This document shows, piece by piece, positions 4,648 to 5,317 of a stretch of DNA of 5,317 nt. The first letter of the stretch is position 1. The number at the start of each line of letters is the position of its first letter. The DNA comes from an uncultured Roseburia sp. (GTDB lineage: Bacteria; Bacillota; Clostridia; Lachnospirales; Lachnospiraceae), in NCBI GenBank assembly GCA_910584215.1, contig CAJTYI010000127.1, positions 1-5,317 of the forward strand, in the 5' to 3' direction. The notes below the pieces were generated by a model. The model was not told where the DNA came from. It was given only the letters and a program-made list of their open reading frames with translations, and made no database searches. Position numbers and translations under genes: made by a program.

Positions 4648-5117
4648 CATTTTGTCCGTTGCTCCCTGATCGCATCTAAAGGAACACCGTTGGCATTTAG
4701 TCTTGAAGCGTAAGTTTTACGCATCTTTGAGTGGATTTTGTTGGCACTCCATGACGTTCGGCATATTTTTCCAACACATACGCTATCTGCCTTGCGGTGA
4801 TACGTTGACCGTACGGTATTCTGATTTCTGATCTCTTCCCTCATGATATGTAAATGGTTTATATCAGTCCAGTCGCTCCAACGTAAAGCGACCAGTTCCC
4901 CAACACGCAAGCCTATCATAAAATTTAATTTTACAGCCAGATAAACCGTATCTTCTGTCTCGGCGTACATACTGTCGAGATATTTATTGAAGTCAGCAAA
5001 TTCATCCGAGTTGTAAGTCTCTGTTTTCCATGTCTTTTTTACTACCTGCCGGAATTTGACAGAGATAACAATTTTATCGGCAAGGTTTTCCTCAATATAT
5101 TTCTTCCGTATAGCATA
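4647..5117 (-). pseudogene. Decayed tyrosine recombinase (phage/ICE-type integrase)
   Basis: On the minus strand, codons from about 5117 (YAIRKKYIEENLADKI) continue through the core-binding to catalytic-domain junction and include the first catalytic arginine in MIGLRVGELVALRWSDW (Arg near 4905-4907). After REEIRNQ (about 4816) an internal deletion has removed the catalytic-lysine region. The next piece, GQRITARQIAYVLEKYAERH and onward from 4810, is in a different frame. Near 4726-4730 one base appears lost within the STHKMRKTYASRLN box (the H-x-x-R motif), returning to the first frame. Similarity stops at LDAIREQ (about 4660), so the LGH box and the nucleophilic tyrosine are missing. The N-terminal arm-binding region is also absent. 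The frame happens to stay open upstream to ATG 5291, but residues encoded there match nothing I know and that ATG lacks a ribosome site. A dead gene, left by an element integrated beside tRNA-Gly. Confidence 0.85.
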
Positions 5118-5317
5118 TAGTAGCAAATAGCTATTTGATGAGCATTCATAAAAATGAGGGGATTCTGGGAAAATTGAAAAAATTTTTAAATGGACACAGA
5201 CTATAACACAGACACAGGGAATTGAGGATAGTTTGTGTTGGAAGAAATGCTTATAAATAGAGGGTTGGGGGATGTGTAACACAGAACACATAAGTCCGAG
5301 GTAATACTAACTCGGAC
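5118..5317. other. No recognisable gene; right-edge spacer
   Basis: I see no supported gene on either strand. The minus-strand frame that reads into the integrase remnant is open here only by chance or as badly decayed coding sequence. There are ACACAG repeats near 5194-5217, a TGTGT-A-ACACA inverted repeat (5273-5283), and the edge hairpin at 5294-5317. Confidence 0.45.
5294..5317. repeat. 7-bp inverted repeat at the right window edge
   Basis: GTCCGAG (5294-5300) and CTCGGAC (5311-5317) are perfect complements with a 10-base spacer. The second arm ends on the last base of the window, so whether a T-run follows (making it a terminator) or the repeat is longer cannot be seen. Confidence 0.5.

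Noticed and set aside
4606..5317. Duplicate of the tRNA-Gly 3' end marking an att site
   Set aside because: No second copy of the T-arm/acceptor sequence is visible between the tRNA and the right edge; it may lie outside the window or be lost.

Overview
The window looks like chromosomal DNA of a low-to-moderate GC, Gram-positive anaerobe, most likely class Clostridia and probably Lachnospiraceae-like. That placement is an inference from three things: the style of the ThyA and integrase sequences, strong AGGAGG-type ribosome sites, and sigma-A-like promoters with AT-rich upstream tracts. No mature 16S or 23S rRNA is present to settle it.

Left part (1-3475, all genes on the minus strand). Read on the minus strand the order is thyA (thymidylate synthase, 3328-2480), a short broken open frame (2185-1958), folA (dihydrofolate reductase, 1788-1288), then an AEC-family membrane transporter (1269-316). 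ThyA consumes methylene-tetrahydrofolate and releases dihydrofolate, which FolA reduces back to tetrahydrofolate, so the two form a functional pair. The pair is split by about 690 bp holding an in-frame fusion of an XRE-type helix-turn-helix fragment and a Fic-protein fragment, followed by a cluster of inverted repeats. folA and the transporter are 18 bp apart and are probably co-transcribed. Beyond the transporter, 1-315 holds a very strong minus-strand promoter with an AT-rich upstream element and a structured leader. It runs off the left edge and resembles the start of an rRNA or other stable-RNA operon.

Middle (3476-4376). A back-to-back promoter pair separates thyA from a small single-pass membrane protein gene on the plus strand (3574-3822). 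That gene ends in a long hairpin and a classical intrinsic terminator. Facing it is a minus-strand gene (4361-3918) for a membrane-anchored protein with a degenerate FMN-binding-like domain. It most likely starts at GTG 4361 rather than the upstream TTG.

Right part (4377-5317). A strong promoter drives a single tRNA-Gly(GCC) gene (4533-4605) with its own terminator. Directly beyond it on the minus strand is a decayed tyrosine recombinase with an internal deletion, a frameshift and a missing catalytic C-terminus. It is a scar of a mobile element beside a tRNA. The last 200 bp hold no recognisable gene and end in a 7-bp inverted repeat at the window edge.

Overall this is a housekeeping nucleotide/folate region carrying two mobile-DNA scars. 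I see no convincing complete new system. The most interesting points are the HTH-Fic chimera, the palindrome cluster beside it, and the divergent promoter region with a perfect palindrome.
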